DNA from: Chitinophagaceae bacterium
GTDB lineage: Bacteria; Bacteroidota; Bacteroidia; Chitinophagales; Chitinophagaceae
Length of the DNA stretch: 64,000 nucleotides
Direction: 5' to 3'
Assembly: GCA_016710745.1 (NCBI GenBank)
Contig: JADJVB010000012.1
Coordinates: 186,001-250,000, forward strand
Position numbers and translations under genes: made by a program. Every line of letters begins with the position of its first letter. Position 1 is the stretch's first letter. Below the pieces are notes generated by a model that was not told the DNA's origin, made no database searches, and saw only the letters and a program-made list of their open reading frames with translations. Positions 16,998 through 26,495 of the stretch are shown here, piece after piece.

Positions 16998-19067
16998 ATG
17001 CAAAAAAAGAATAAAGCGGGAAAAAAGTCATCGCAAACAGATATCGTTCAGGGCAAGCTTGATATTTCGAAAAACGGGATGGGCTATGTGATTGTTGAGG
17101 GAAATGATAAAGATATTATGGTTCGTCCCAATGATTTTAACCGTGCTTTTCATGGTGATATGGTAAGGGTGCAGGTAAACAAGGGCTTATCAAAGGATAA
17201 ACGACAGGAAGGGAAGATCATTGAGGTAGCCGAACGTCGGCAAACTGAATTCATTGGTAATATACAAATGAGTAAAAATTTCGCTTTTTTTATTCCGGCT
17301 TCAGAAAAACCGATCCCTGATTTTTATATTGCGGCCGACAAGTTAAATGGCGCCGGCGACAATGAGCGGGTAGTGGCGAAGCTGCTGAGCTGGGATAAGG
17401 CGGAGAAGAAACCTCTTGGCGAAGTAGTTAGTATATTAAAAGCGGAAGATGAAAATGATATGGCGATGAAGGAAATCCTGATCGAAGCCGGTTTTCCCCT
17501 TTCATTTGATAATGACGTGCTCGCCGAGGTAAAAAAGTTGCAGAAGCATATTTCCCGGGAGGAAATTAATAAGCGTAAGGATTACCGGGATATTTTAACG
17601 TTTACCATTGATCCCGTTGACGCGAAAGATTTTGATGATGCCTTATCTATCAGGAATCTGGACAACGGTAATTACGAAATTGGCATTCATATTGCCGACG
17701 TGAGCCATTTTGTGAAACCCGGCACTTTACTGGATAAAATTGCCTATGAACGCGCTACCAGTGTGTATTTGCCTGATCGGGTTAATCCGATGCTGCCCGA
17801 AAAAATATCAAATGAATTGTGCTCGTTAAGGCCACACGAGGATAAATATACATTCTCTGCTATTTTTCAGATCACCAACCGGGCCGAGGTAAAGCATAGC
17901 TGGCTGGGGCGAACCATTATCCACAGTAATCACCGCTTCACATACGACGAGGTGCAGGATATTATTGAAAAGAAAGAAGGGTTGCATGTAAAACCACTGC
18001 TTTTATTGAACGACCTGGCAAAGAAATTCCGAGCCGAACGTTTTAAGAACGGCGCTATTAATTTTTCTTCGCAGGAAGTAAAGTTTCAACTCGATGAAAA
18101 GGGAAAACCGATCGGCATTGTTGTGAAGGAGAGTAAAGATGCACATAAGCTGATTGAAGAATTTATGTTGCTGGCCAACCGCACGGTGGCCACCTATGTA
18201 TCCAAAATAAAAGTGAATAAAGAACCGATACCATTCCCGTATCGCATACACGATACACCCGATGATGAAAAACTGAAACCATTTGCTGCGTTTGCTAAAA
18301 AATTCGGGTACACATTCGACCTGCATGACGAGGCAGCGGTAGCCTCGTCGTTTAACAAAATGTTGAAAGATGTTCAGGGTAAGCCCGAACAGCACGTTTT
18401 AGAGCAACTGGGAATCAGAACCATGTCGAAAGCCATTTATACGTCATCCAATATCGGTCATTATGGACTGGGGTTTGAGTATTACTGCCATTTTACGTCA
18501 CCGATCAGGCGATATCCGGATGTAATGGTACATCGCATTTTACAACAATGCCTCGAAAAGGACCTGAAGCTGGATAAAAAAATGGACGAACGCTGCAAAC
18601 ATTGCAGCGACAGGGAGCGAAAAGCCATGGAAGCAGAACGCGCCGGAAACAAATACAAACAGGTGGAGTTTATGAAGAATTACCTGGGCGAGGAGTTTGA
18701 TGGGATCATCAGTGGGGTGGCTTCGTTTGGTTTTTTTGTTGAAACGGTGACACATAAATGTGAAGGAATGGTTACGGTAAGAGACTTGAGTGAATATGAC
18801 GACTTCAGGTTAGATGAGGCCGACTATGCATTGGTAGGCCTTAATACCAAACAAAAATTCAGGATGGGAGATATGGTTAGAATAAAAGTGGTGGCTGCCA
18901 ACCTAAGCAAAAGGCAACTCGATTACGAGTGGGTTACTACTGCGGTTAAAGGAAATAACCAAAAAACAAGGGCCAGATCCAAAGAAATAGCAAAATCGAA
19001 ACCCGTTTCGGGGCGGGCTCCAAAAAAAGAAAATAATCTATATAACTGCTATACATCGATAAAATAA
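16998..19067 (+). CDS. rnr: Ribonuclease R
   Basis: This is a 3'-5' exoribonuclease of the RNB family that degrades structured RNA in the cytoplasm. It has N-terminal cold-shock/OB domains (GKLDISKNGMGYVIVEG near residue 20), and an RNB catalytic domain with DPVDAKDFDDALS near residue 205, whose Asp cluster binds the metals. HFTSPIRRYPDVMVHR lies near 495, a C-terminal S1 domain at about 570-650, and a short basic tail. The 689-residue length is normal. It stands alone between divergent and downstream promoters. Confidence 0.96.
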   Translation: MQKKNKAGKKSSQTDIVQGKLDISKNGMGYVIVEGNDKDIMVRPNDFNRAFHGDMVRVQVNKGLSKDKRQEGKIIEVAERRQTEFIGNIQMSKNFAFFIPASEKPIPDFYIAADKLNGAGDNERVVAKLLSWDKAEKKPLGEVVSILKAEDENDMAMKEILIEAGFPLSFDNDVLAEVKKLQKHISREEINKRKDYRDILTFTIDPVDAKDFDDALSIRNLDNGNYEIGIHIADVSHFVKPGTLLDKIAYERATSVYLPDRVNPMLPEKISNELCSLRPHEDKYTFSAIFQITNRAEVKHSWLGRTIIHSNHRFTYDEVQDIIEKKEGLHVKPLLLLNDLAKKFRAERFKNGAINFSSQEVKFQLDEKGKPIGIVVKESKDAHKLIEEFMLLANRTVATYVSKIKVNKEPIPFPYRIHDTPDDEKLKPFAAFAKKFGYTFDLHDEAAVASSFNKMLKDVQGKPEQHVLEQLGIRTMSKAIYTSSNIGHYGLGFEYYCHFTSPIRRYPDVMVHRILQQCLEKDLKLDKKMDERCKHCSDRERKAMEAERAGNKYKQVEFMKNYLGEEFDGIISGVASFGFFVETVTHKCEGMVTVRDLSEYDDFRLDEADYALVGLNTKQKFRMGDMVRIKVVAANLSKRQLDYEWVTTAVKGNNQKTRARSKEIAKSKPVSGRAPKKENNLYNCYTSIK

Positions 19068-19093
19068 CCCATACCTGAACTAGTCGGTTTTAC

Positions 19094-19101
19094 TAACTTT
19101 G
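19094..19101 (+). promoter_or_regulatory. -7 element for the polyprenyl synthase
   Basis: TAACTTTG matches TAnnTTTG and lies 18 bases before the ATG at 19120. This supports ATG 19120 over the in-frame TTG at 19099, which would fall inside the promoter. No convincing -33 TTTG is seen. Confidence 0.5.
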
Positions 19102-19119
19102 TATATCATCGAAACTTTT

Positions 19120-20085
19120 ATGCATTCATTTATAGAACTTTCCAAATTATTCGAAGAGCAATTCAATATCCGGCATTTTCCCTTGCAACCGGAAACTTTA
19201 TACGATCCGGCGCAATATATTTTGGGAATTGGAGGTAAACGAATTAGACCTGTTTGTGTTTTGATGGGCAATCAGCTTTTCGATGAAATTGATCCCGACG
19301 CTTATCATGCCGCTGCCGCTATTGAACTCTTCCATAATTTCAGCCTGATTCATGACGATATCATGGATAAAGCCCCTATGCGTCGTGGTATGGAAACAGT
19401 GCACACCAAATATGGTGAGTCCACTGCATTGCTGGCCGGCGACGCCATGTTAGTAAAGTCCTACGAATACCTTAATAAGATAAAACCTGCCCAGCTGCAA
19501 AAAGTACTTTACCTGTTCAACAATACCGCCAGTGCGGTTTGCGAAGGCCAACAGCTGGATATGGATTTCGAAAAAAGAGAGATCGTAAGTATGGATGAAT
19601 ACGAGCACATGATTACGCTGAAAACCTCGGTATTGCTGGCTGCCAGCCTTCGGCTGGGCGCCATTTTGGGCGGTGCAGGAGAAGGAAATCAGCAACATCT
19701 GTACGAGTTTGGAAAGAACCTGGGCATTGCTTTCCAGGTACAGGATGATTACCTGGATGCCTTTGGTGATCCCGGGAAATTTGGTAAGAAACCTGGCGGC
19801 GATATTATTGCCAATAAAAAAACTTTTTTAATGATTCATGCTTTCGAAACAGCAAAGCCGGGGCAGCTCGGCGAATTGAAACTGCTGATAAAGAATAGCC
19901 CTGCCAACAAAGTGGAAAAAGTAGTGCAGATATTTAAAGAATGTAAAGTTGACGATTGGGCCCAACAGTTGAAAAATAAATACCTGCAAACCGCGCTAAA
20001 ACACCTGGAAGACACGGCTGTTTTATCTGTGCGCAAAAAGCCACTGCGCGAACTCGCCGAGTATTTAATGAAGAGAGAAAGTTAA
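19120..20085 (+). CDS. Polyprenyl (isoprenoid) diphosphate synthase
   Basis: This trans-prenyltransferase elongates allylic diphosphates with IPP. The first Asp-rich motif is IHDDIMDKAPMRRG near residue 78, and the second is FQVQDDYLDAFGD near 208, followed by GGDIIANKKT. GGKRIRPV near residue 40 is the IPP-binding segment. The length is 321 residues. It may be a farnesyl/geranylgeranyl synthase or a longer-chain quinone side-chain enzyme; motifs alone do not settle product length. The start at ATG 19120 follows a -7 element. Confidence 0.92.
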   Translation: MHSFIELSKLFEEQFNIRHFPLQPETLYDPAQYILGIGGKRIRPVCVLMGNQLFDEIDPDAYHAAAAIELFHNFSLIHDDIMDKAPMRRGMETVHTKYGESTALLAGDAMLVKSYEYLNKIKPAQLQKVLYLFNNTASAVCEGQQLDMDFEKREIVSMDEYEHMITLKTSVLLAASLRLGAILGGAGEGNQQHLYEFGKNLGIAFQVQDDYLDAFGDPGKFGKKPGGDIIANKKTFLMIHAFETAKPGQLGELKLLIKNSPANKVEKVVQIFKECKVDDWAQQLKNKYLQTALKHLEDTAVLSVRKKPLRELAEYLMKRES

Positions 20086-20086
20086 G

Positions 20087-20209
20087 ATGAATGTTATGAA
20101 AGTTCTCCACAAGGATGAACAAGGCTGGGAATACGCAAACGGTCAATATATTCACAAAAAAGATTGTTGCAATCTGTTTAGTATACGGAAATCATTTTTC
20201 TTATTTTGA
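20087..20209 (+). CDS. Possible 40-residue peptide downstream of polyprenyl synthase
   Basis: An ATG one base after the polyprenyl synthase stop opens a 40-codon frame (start MNVMKVLHKDEQGW, two adjacent Cys near residue 27, hydrophobic tail SFFLF). The tight spacing suggests translational coupling, but no homolog is recognised and the frame could be chance. Confidence 0.25.
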   Translation: MNVMKVLHKDEQGWEYANGQYIHKKDCCNLFSIRKSFFLF

Positions 20210-20210
20210 A

Positions 20211-20235
20211 AGTAAATTAATTTTCTTAATTTACT
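20211..20235. promoter_or_regulatory. Perfect 10-bp inverted repeat before the permease gene
   Basis: AGTAAATTAA and TTAATTTACT flank a 5-base TTTTC spacer, ending 26 bases before the permease ATG. There is no T run after it, so it resembles an operator or a 5'-leader hairpin more than a terminator. Confidence 0.5.
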
Positions 20236-20261
20236 ATTTCTAATAATCAAAAACAACTGCC

Positions 20262-21968
20262 ATGTCCACTTCTTTATTTAGAAAGAAATCTATTTCCACT
20301 ATTTTAAAAGATGCTGCTGCTGGTTCGGGAGATCATGTTTCCCTGAAAAGAGTGTTAGGTGTAAAAGACCTTACCCTCTTTGGAGTTGCTGCTGTAATTG
20401 GTGCCGGCGTTTTTAGCAGCATTGGAAAAGCCAGTTATGATGGTGGCCCCGGGGTTATCTATCTTTATATTTTTACGGCTTTCGCCTGCGGTTTTGCTGC
20501 CTTATGTTACGCCGAATTTGCCAGCACGGTTCCCGTTTCGGGCAGTGCATACACTTATTCCTATGTTGCATTCGGTGAAATATTTGCCTGGATAATTGGA
20601 TGGGACCTGTTGATGGAATATGCGATTGGTAATATCGCCGTTGCCATTAGCTGGAGTGACTATTTTACAAACCTGATGAGTAAAGCCGGGTTACATATTT
20701 CAAACTGGCTCAGCATGGATTATGTAACTGCTCATAGTGGTTTTAACGAAATAAGTGCTATGCTGGCAAAGGGTGAAACCTTGCAAACATTAGGACTAAA
20801 CCCTGATAATGCCAATATGCTGGCATCCTACGACGCCTGGACCAATGCCCCGGTACTTGGGGGTTTACATTTTATTATGGATTTGCCGGCATTTTGCATA
20901 GTAGCCTTAATTACGGCAGTGGTTTTTGTAGGTATAAAAGAAAGCCGGTCGCTGAGTAATATTATGGTTATTGTGAAGCTTTGTGTAATATTTTTAGTGA
21001 TTGTTTTGGGAGCCTATTATGTTAACCCCGAAAACTGGACACCTTTTACACCCAATGGATTTAGTGGAATTTTAAAAGGGGTGTCGGCTGTATTTTTCGC
21101 CTATATAGGTTTTGATGCCATCTCTACAACTGCTGAAGAGTGTAAGGATCCGCAGCGTGATTTGCCCCGGGGTATGATCTATTCACTCATCATTTGTACG
21201 ATCTTATATGTTTTGCTGGCGTTGGTGCTTACCGGTATGGTTTCTTATAAACAGCTGAATGTAGGTGATCCGCTGGCCCTTGTTTTTGAACAAAGAGGTT
21301 TGCATTGGATCGCCGGAATTGTGGCATTCAGCGCCATCATAGCCACAGCAAGTGTATTACTTGTCTTCCAGATGGGGCAACCACGTATATGGATGAGCAT
21401 GAGTAGAGACGGATTATTACCCAAGATTTTTTCTAAACTTCACCCCAAATTCAAAACACCGTCTTTTTCTACCATATTAACCGGTATTCTGGTGGCCGTG
21501 CCTGCACTGTTTTTAAATTTGAGTACAGTGCTTTCCTTAACCAGTATTGGTACCTTGTTTGCCTTTGTGTTGGTTTGCGGCGGCATTTTGGTGTTGCATA
21601 GTTTGCCTGAAAGACCCGAATCAAAATTCAGGGTACCATATCTTAACGGGAAATATATCATTCCGGTCATGTTGCTGGCGGCTATAGCAATTATTTTAAC
21701 CTATGCGCCGGAACATTTTAAAAATATTTTCACAAAAGACGGATTCCCGATGTTACTGTTTTGGCTCGTGGCTATTATTGTAACTATATTTACATTCATA
21801 CGTAATTTTTCAATTATACCGGTTCTTGGGTTAATCAGCTGTTTTTATCTGATGGCACAGGAGACTTATTTGGTATGGATCAGGTTTTTAGCCTGGCTTT
21901 TACTTGGTCTTATGGTTTATTTTCTATACAGTTATACGCATAGTAAATTGTCGCCCAAAAAACAGTAG
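20262..21968 (+). CDS. APC-superfamily amino acid permease (cationic amino acid transporter type)
   Basis: This 568-residue inner-membrane permease has about 12-14 hydrophobic segments. The first helix contains GVAAVIGAGVFSSIG, the broken-helix substrate site of APC transporters, and helix 6 contains FFAYIGFDAISTTAEECKDPQRDLPRG, characteristic of the CAT subgroup. An unusually long periplasmic loop near residues 150-195 is present. Likely substrates are amino acids; which one is not evident. A perfect inverted repeat lies just upstream and a hairpin follows the stop. Confidence 0.9.
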   Translation: MSTSLFRKKSISTILKDAAAGSGDHVSLKRVLGVKDLTLFGVAAVIGAGVFSSIGKASYDGGPGVIYLYIFTAFACGFAALCYAEFASTVPVSGSAYTYSYVAFGEIFAWIIGWDLLMEYAIGNIAVAISWSDYFTNLMSKAGLHISNWLSMDYVTAHSGFNEISAMLAKGETLQTLGLNPDNANMLASYDAWTNAPVLGGLHFIMDLPAFCIVALITAVVFVGIKESRSLSNIMVIVKLCVIFLVIVLGAYYVNPENWTPFTPNGFSGILKGVSAVFFAYIGFDAISTTAEECKDPQRDLPRGMIYSLIICTILYVLLALVLTGMVSYKQLNVGDPLALVFEQRGLHWIAGIVAFSAIIATASVLLVFQMGQPRIWMSMSRDGLLPKIFSKLHPKFKTPSFSTILTGILVAVPALFLNLSTVLSLTSIGTLFAFVLVCGGILVLHSLPERPESKFRVPYLNGKYIIPVMLLAAIAIILTYAPEHFKNIFTKDGFPMLLFWLVAIIVTIFTFIRNFSIIPVLGLISCFYLMAQETYLVWIRFLAWLLLGLMVYFLYSYTHSKLSPKKQ

Positions 21969-21986
21969 TGTAAACAAAATCCTTTT

Positions 21987-22020
21987 AAACGGCACAGGTT
22001 ATTTAACTTAGTGCCGTTTT
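21987..22020 (+). terminator. Likely terminator after the permease
   Basis: The 9-bp stem AAACGGCAC (21987-21995) with GTGCCGTTT (22011-22019) has a 15-base loop and only a short T tract. It ends 14 bases before the next ATG, so it could also act as a leader structure for the Smr gene. Confidence 0.6.
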
Positions 22021-22033
22021 CATATACACAACA

Positions 22034-23050
22034 ATGAAGTACCAACCAGGCGATAAAATAATTGTATTACTAACTAATGAAGAAGGGATAGTACTCGAGA
22101 TCATGAGTGAGAAAATGGTACTGATAGAAGTTAACGGAGTGAAATTCCCTGCCTATACCGATCAAATCGACTTCCCGTATTTTAAAATGTTTACCGAACA
22201 ACGTAAAATTGAAAAAAAGAAAGTTTTTATTGACCAGGTGCAGAAGGAAAAAGCAACCCCTAAAACCAAAGAAGGAAACGGGGTAATGCTTTCATTTATC
22301 CCTGTTTTTGATAAAGACATTTTTGACGACGATATTGTAGAAAAATTCAAGTTATACCTGGTTAATCAAAATGAAGACGCTTACGCTTTCAATTATAATT
22401 TGATGATTGGCGGTGTAAGTGATTTTCAATTGAAAAACAGCATAGAGGCACTTAGCGATTTTTATCTGCATGATGTAAAATTTGAAGACCTGAGCGACAG
22501 TCCGCGGTTTGAATTTGAATTTGCTTTAAAGGAACCGGATAAGAAGAAAGCGCCATATTATGAAACATCTTTGAAACTGAAGGCAAAGCAACTATTTAAA
22601 AAGATTGAAGAGATTCAACTAAAAAATGAACCCGGTTTTTCGTATTTACTGTTGGATGATTACCCGAATAAGGTAGAAGAGGAGCGGGTTGACCTGGACA
22701 GGTTGGGTAATGCCGGCTTCCGGATTTATGATGCGGGCAGGATAAAACAGAACCTGGATCCCGCCCGTTCGGTGGTTGACCTGCATATCGAAAAACTCAC
22801 GGATACTTGGAAACACCTCAGCAATTTTGAGATTTTGAGTATCCAGTTGAAAGCGTTCGAAAAATATTACGAACTGGCTATCGCCCATTACCAACCTTCT
22901 TTAACGGTAATACACGGGGTGGGAGCAGGTAAACTTAGGGATGAGATACATGATCTGCTTAAATTGAAGAAAGAAGTAAAATCATTCGTAAATCAATATA
23001 GCGCCCAATATGGCTACGGTGCTACCGAAATCTATTTTGAATATAAATAA
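22034..23050 (+). CDS. DUF2027 and Smr domain protein
   Basis: This 338-residue Bacteroidota protein has an N-terminal SH3-like/DUF2027 portion (KYQPGDKIIVLLTNEEGIV, later FNYNLMIGG). The C-terminal Smr domain has DLHIEKL near residue 249 and the HGVGAGKLRDEIHDLL motif near 293. Smr domains are found in MutS2 and in stand-alone nicking or ribosome-rescue nucleases, and the DLH and HGxGxGxLR motifs hold the putative catalytic residues. The biological role of this architecture is not established. It lies six bases upstream of a LysE-type exporter gene. Confidence 0.85.
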   Translation: MKYQPGDKIIVLLTNEEGIVLEIMSEKMVLIEVNGVKFPAYTDQIDFPYFKMFTEQRKIEKKKVFIDQVQKEKATPKTKEGNGVMLSFIPVFDKDIFDDDIVEKFKLYLVNQNEDAYAFNYNLMIGGVSDFQLKNSIEALSDFYLHDVKFEDLSDSPRFEFEFALKEPDKKKAPYYETSLKLKAKQLFKKIEEIQLKNEPGFSYLLLDDYPNKVEEERVDLDRLGNAGFRIYDAGRIKQNLDPARSVVDLHIEKLTDTWKHLSNFEILSIQLKAFEKYYELAIAHYQPSLTVIHGVGAGKLRDEIHDLLKLKKEVKSFVNQYSAQYGYGATEIYFEYK

Positions 23051-23055
23051 CCTGC

Positions 23056-23682
23056 ATGCCATTTAGTGAGTTGATCATTTATATTGTTTTCGTGATCGGG
23101 TTTGCCCTAACGCCGGGCCCCAACATGATGCTGTTTTTAACCTACACGTTTGAGTATGGGCGAAAGGCCGGCTGGGCCACTGCGACAGGCATTGTGTGCG
23201 CATTTGTGGTACATATTACGGCGGTTGTTTTGGGGTTAAGTACCATCCTGGTGGCTATGCCACATGCATTGGAAATTTTGCGATTTGCGGGCATTGGGTA
23301 TCTTTTTTTCCTGGCCATACGAAACCTGAAAAAGACAGAATGGAAAAACACGGAGGATCTTTCAGAAAAATATGAACTGAAGCAGTTTTTTTATAAAGGA
23401 CTGATCAGTAATATACTCAACCCGGGATCCTTATTTCTATATTTTTCATTGATACCCCAGTTTATTCATCCCGAAAGGGGGCATTTCCTGGCGCAGAATC
23501 TGGTGCTTGGCGGGTTACAGATGATATTTAGTTTTTTAACCAACTGCAGTATTGTTTTTTTTGCAGGATATCTTACCCAATCATTTTTTAATAACGAAAA
23601 ATATCAGCGTTGGGTACGGTATACGATGAGTTTATTAATTATCTTATTTGCCCTGCAGATGCTGTATATTAAAAAAATATAA
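23056..23682 (+). CDS. LysE/RhtB family exporter
   Basis: This 208-residue membrane protein has about six hydrophobic segments. The N-terminal GFALTPGPNMMLFLTYTFEYGRKAGW is the LysE/RhtB signature, and FYKGLISNILNPGSLFLYFSLIPQFI occurs in the middle. Members export amino acids or homoserine lactones; the substrate is not predictable. It is six bases after the Smr gene, so they are probably one transcript. It faces the yitT-like gene with two bases between. Confidence 0.85.
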   Translation: MPFSELIIYIVFVIGFALTPGPNMMLFLTYTFEYGRKAGWATATGIVCAFVVHITAVVLGLSTILVAMPHALEILRFAGIGYLFFLAIRNLKKTEWKNTEDLSEKYELKQFFYKGLISNILNPGSLFLYFSLIPQFIHPERGHFLAQNLVLGGLQMIFSFLTNCSIVFFAGYLTQSFFNNEKYQRWVRYTMSLLIILFALQMLYIKKI

Positions 23683-23684
23683 GT

Positions 23685-24662
23685 TTAGTGTTTCAATGGA
23701 CGTTTTTTCACCAAACCACCCTTGGCGTTTTTCACGCTGCTCATATAGATAAATGCGTGGGGGTCGATTTTGGTAAGTTCTACATTCAGCCTGCTTATTT
23801 CGAGTCGGGTAATTACGGTGATTACAATATTTACATCTTTTGTTTCGCCTGTTTTGCCAAAACCCTTTTGCCCTTTGTACAGCGTTACGCCTCTTCCCAT
23901 TTTTTCGATGATCATTTCCCTGATTTCGGCGCTGTGCGACGAAATGATCGTTACGGATGTATATTCCTCGATACCCTCAATAATAAAATCCAACGTTTTG
24001 GACGCTGCCAGGTAGGTGATAATGGCATACAGGGCTGTTTCAACGGATAAAAAATAAGCTGCCGTTGAAAAAATGAGTAAATTGATGATGATGATGATGT
24101 CACCAATGGTAGTGCCCAGCTTCCGGCTTAAGAAAATTGCCAGTACTTCGGTGCCATCAATTACAGCACCACCCCGTACAGAAAGCCCTATGCCCGCGCC
24201 CAGAAAAAAACCACCGAAAGCAGCCACCAGTAATTTATCCTGGGTAACCAGCGGAAAGTTTATCGTTGCCACACAAAGTGCGAGTCCCATTATGGCCAGT
24301 GCTGTCTTTATGGCGAATTGTTTATCGATAAGTCTGTAACCCAGAAAAATAAAAGGAATATTTATCAAAATGAGCAGGATGTAAAGCGGCACACCTGTTG
24401 TTTCCGAAACCAGCAGCGATATACCGGTTGTTCCACCATCGATAAAATTGCTGGGCAGTAAAAAACCCTTTAAACCAAAAGCCGCAGAAGTAATACCTGC
24501 CGACACCCACAACATACTTTTAAAGCCGCTGATAACCGTGATTTTCAAATCCCGAAATCCCCTGGCCAATTCAAATGACGAGTATTCCCGTTTTTCGCCT
24601 GGCAATATTTTCTTATTACGCAGTATAGCCTGTCTTATAATATTGGCCAGTACGTTATGCAT
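23685..24662 (-). CDS. YitT family membrane protein with DUF2179 domain
   Basis: After a 45-residue basic N-terminal extension the protein has five or six membrane segments (GITSAAFGLKGFLLPSNFIDGGTTGISLL is the family hallmark; GGAVIDGTEVLAI is in the second half). A soluble C-terminal DUF2179 domain contains AEIREMIIEKMGRGVTLYKG and GFGKTGETKDVNIVITVI. YitT proteins are widespread and their transport role is not defined. The 325-residue length is slightly long because of the N-terminal extension. Confidence 0.88.
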   Translation of the reverse strand: MHNVLANIIRQAILRNKKILPGEKREYSSFELARGFRDLKITVISGFKSMLWVSAGITSAAFGLKGFLLPSNFIDGGTTGISLLVSETTGVPLYILLILINIPFIFLGYRLIDKQFAIKTALAIMGLALCVATINFPLVTQDKLLVAAFGGFFLGAGIGLSVRGGAVIDGTEVLAIFLSRKLGTTIGDIIIIINLLIFSTAAYFLSVETALYAIITYLAASKTLDFIIEGIEEYTSVTIISSHSAEIREMIIEKMGRGVTLYKGQKGFGKTGETKDVNIVITVITRLEISRLNVELTKIDPHAFIYMSSVKNAKGGLVKKRPLKH

Positions 24663-24759
24663 TGTTGGGATATTATTTTCGAAACATTATTGTTCCTCAA
24701 TATAGAACTTATTTTACTAAGTTTAATTGGCAACAGCCGGATGCCGGTGCAGAATAAGG

Positions 24760-25362
24760 TCACCTGAATCTTTCGGAAACCGTATAGCAAACCTTGTCGT
24801 TTATTCGCATGAAGATCTCGCCATTTATCTTCCGCAGGCGGCGCAACTTTTTTCTGTCGAGCAACCGGCCTTCGCTGTCGAAATACTGCGGTTGCTGAAA
24901 ATAGGTGAGTACATAATATTTTGCTTTCTTAAAAGGGCGTTTAAGCGCAACCGATTTGATCGACATAAAGGTTAGGGATCTTTTTTTCTCATCGTCATAA
25001 AAATCATAATTGCTTATCCAGGTGCAACGAATCGCCTGCATGTTGCCAATCAGTGAAAGGATGTCCTTTGCAGGCAGCCGGTAGCGGGTAAGGCTGTCTG
25101 CCAGCCGTTCTTCCCCAACCGTAAAATCATAAATATAGTTCAGGGTGTCTGTCATGATAGTTACCGAAACTTTTCTGAAATCACTACTGGTAAAACCAAT
25201 ACTGAAAGGGTGTACCCGGTACGAATTTCTGAAGGATTTTTCGATCTGATCCAGATCTTTTTCATTTTGAAAATAATATCGTGACGAAATATTTTTGGGC
25301 GAACAGGATACAAAAAATCCGGCAATCAATAAAAATAATATGGTGTGGCTAAATTTATTCAT
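24760..25362 (-). CDS. Putative lipoprotein, unknown function
   Basis: The 200-residue protein starts with a lipoprotein signal (FLLIAGFFVSC; Cys near residue 20). The mature part is mixed alpha/beta with several basic segments (RKKLRRLRKINGEIFMRIND). I recognise no family. It precedes a second exported protein of unknown function on the other side of a 42-base gap, same strand, so the two may be an operon. Confidence 0.6.
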   Translation of the reverse strand: MNKFSHTILFLLIAGFFVSCSPKNISSRYYFQNEKDLDQIEKSFRNSYRVHPFSIGFTSSDFRKVSVTIMTDTLNYIYDFTVGEERLADSLTRYRLPAKDILSLIGNMQAIRCTWISNYDFYDDEKKRSLTFMSIKSVALKRPFKKAKYYVLTYFQQPQYFDSEGRLLDRKKLRRLRKINGEIFMRINDKVCYTVSERFR

Positions 25363-25404
25363 TATTGATGCCGGTTACAATTGTCACACCATAAACGATT
25401 CGTT

Positions 25405-26289
25405 TTAAAATGCCGGAGAAAGCTGTATCAGCGTTTTTGCCCCATTATCCCAGTACACAAGGGTAACCAAATCATCAATCCTGGTTATTTTTTCTACAAC
25501 TATAAAATGAGTAGGTACTGCCAACTTAATACTAACATGATTTTTCTTGTGTACGATACGGTTGTTGATATACAATACCACATTGCCGTCATGTAACTTA
25601 TTGTACAGGTAGCCATACAGGTCTTTTATCTTTGGCCTGATCAGGTCCGACCCCTTCGACGTTACCGAACCAAATAATAATCTTTTAGCCATTCGGTTAA
25701 ATTTGGCATAGTTAACTGAAGCCCAGAAATTATTTTCATCTCCAGGGTCGTAAATCCTGTTGAACGTGTTTAAATAACCTTTAAAATGATCGGCCATAGT
25801 TAAATACCACATTTGATCGGCAGGGTTAATATCCATAACGCCTTTGTAGTTCAAAAGGCCGGCTTCTTTTTTTACTTCCAGTGATGGTTTGAAATAAGTT
25901 TCACGGTACATGGCTTCACCATTTCTATATAGTTCAACTACAAACCTGGCGTAACCCAACGGATCATCCTGCAGCATTAAATAAGTTAGGGCCGAGTAAG
26001 CGCAAAAATAGGTGCCTTCCCCGGGGTAAACCGTTATTGGGTGCTCAATATTTTTTCTTAGATTTTTAAAAAACCGGGTCGGATTTATACCGGTCCAGAT
26101 TGTACTCGAATCCAGTCGGTTTATTTTAGATAAATAGGCAATGGCTTCTTCCTGGGTAGAGGTATGTTTTTTACCGGCTGCTGGCAAACCCTTTACTGCG
26201 ATAGAAAAAAATGCCAGCAGCAAAACAATTCCGGTTTTTAAAGCAACAACATTCCTCAGTAAAGGTGCTATACAAAACTTGGTTTTCAT
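25405..26289 (-). CDS. Exported protein of unknown function
   Basis: ATG 26289 is preferred over the TTG at 26301; it gives a signal-like N-terminus (MKTKFCIAPLLRN, then ALKTGIVLLLAFFSIAVKG). The 294-residue product contains GEGTYFCAYSALTYLMLQDDP, which places a Cys in a motif reminiscent of Cys-protease N-terminal helices. There is also a late His in PTHFIVVEKI followed by VYWDNGAKT. That spacing (Cys early, His late, then Asp/Asn) would fit a papain-like hydrolase. This is inference from pattern only. Confidence 0.55.
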   Translation of the reverse strand: MKTKFCIAPLLRNVVALKTGIVLLLAFFSIAVKGLPAAGKKHTSTQEEAIAYLSKINRLDSSTIWTGINPTRFFKNLRKNIEHPITVYPGEGTYFCAYSALTYLMLQDDPLGYARFVVELYRNGEAMYRETYFKPSLEVKKEAGLLNYKGVMDINPADQMWYLTMADHFKGYLNTFNRIYDPGDENNFWASVNYAKFNRMAKRLLFGSVTSKGSDLIRPKIKDLYGYLYNKLHDGNVVLYINNRIVHKKNHVSIKLAVPTHFIVVEKITRIDDLVTLVYWDNGAKTLIQLSPAF

Positions 26290-26452
26290 TTGATTATACA
26301 AATTTAATCAATCAAAAAGTTTTGATCGGTTAATTTTGATCTGTTTTTGAACCAGATGGGGTTTTTCACACGATAAACGTGCCAGACAATCAGAATTGGC
26401 TGTTCTTTAACGAAAATGACCATATTTTTAAATATTCAATGGTTAAACACTG

Positions 26453-26460
26453 TATATTTG
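26453..26460 (+). promoter_or_regulatory. -7 element for the OB-fold/YceI pair
   Basis: TATATTTG matches TAnnTTTG and lies 35 bases before the ATG at 26496. It is divergent from the exported-protein gene at 26289. Confidence 0.45.
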
Positions 26461-26495
26461 CCCGGCATTGATTGGAGATAACTTAAATTGACGGC

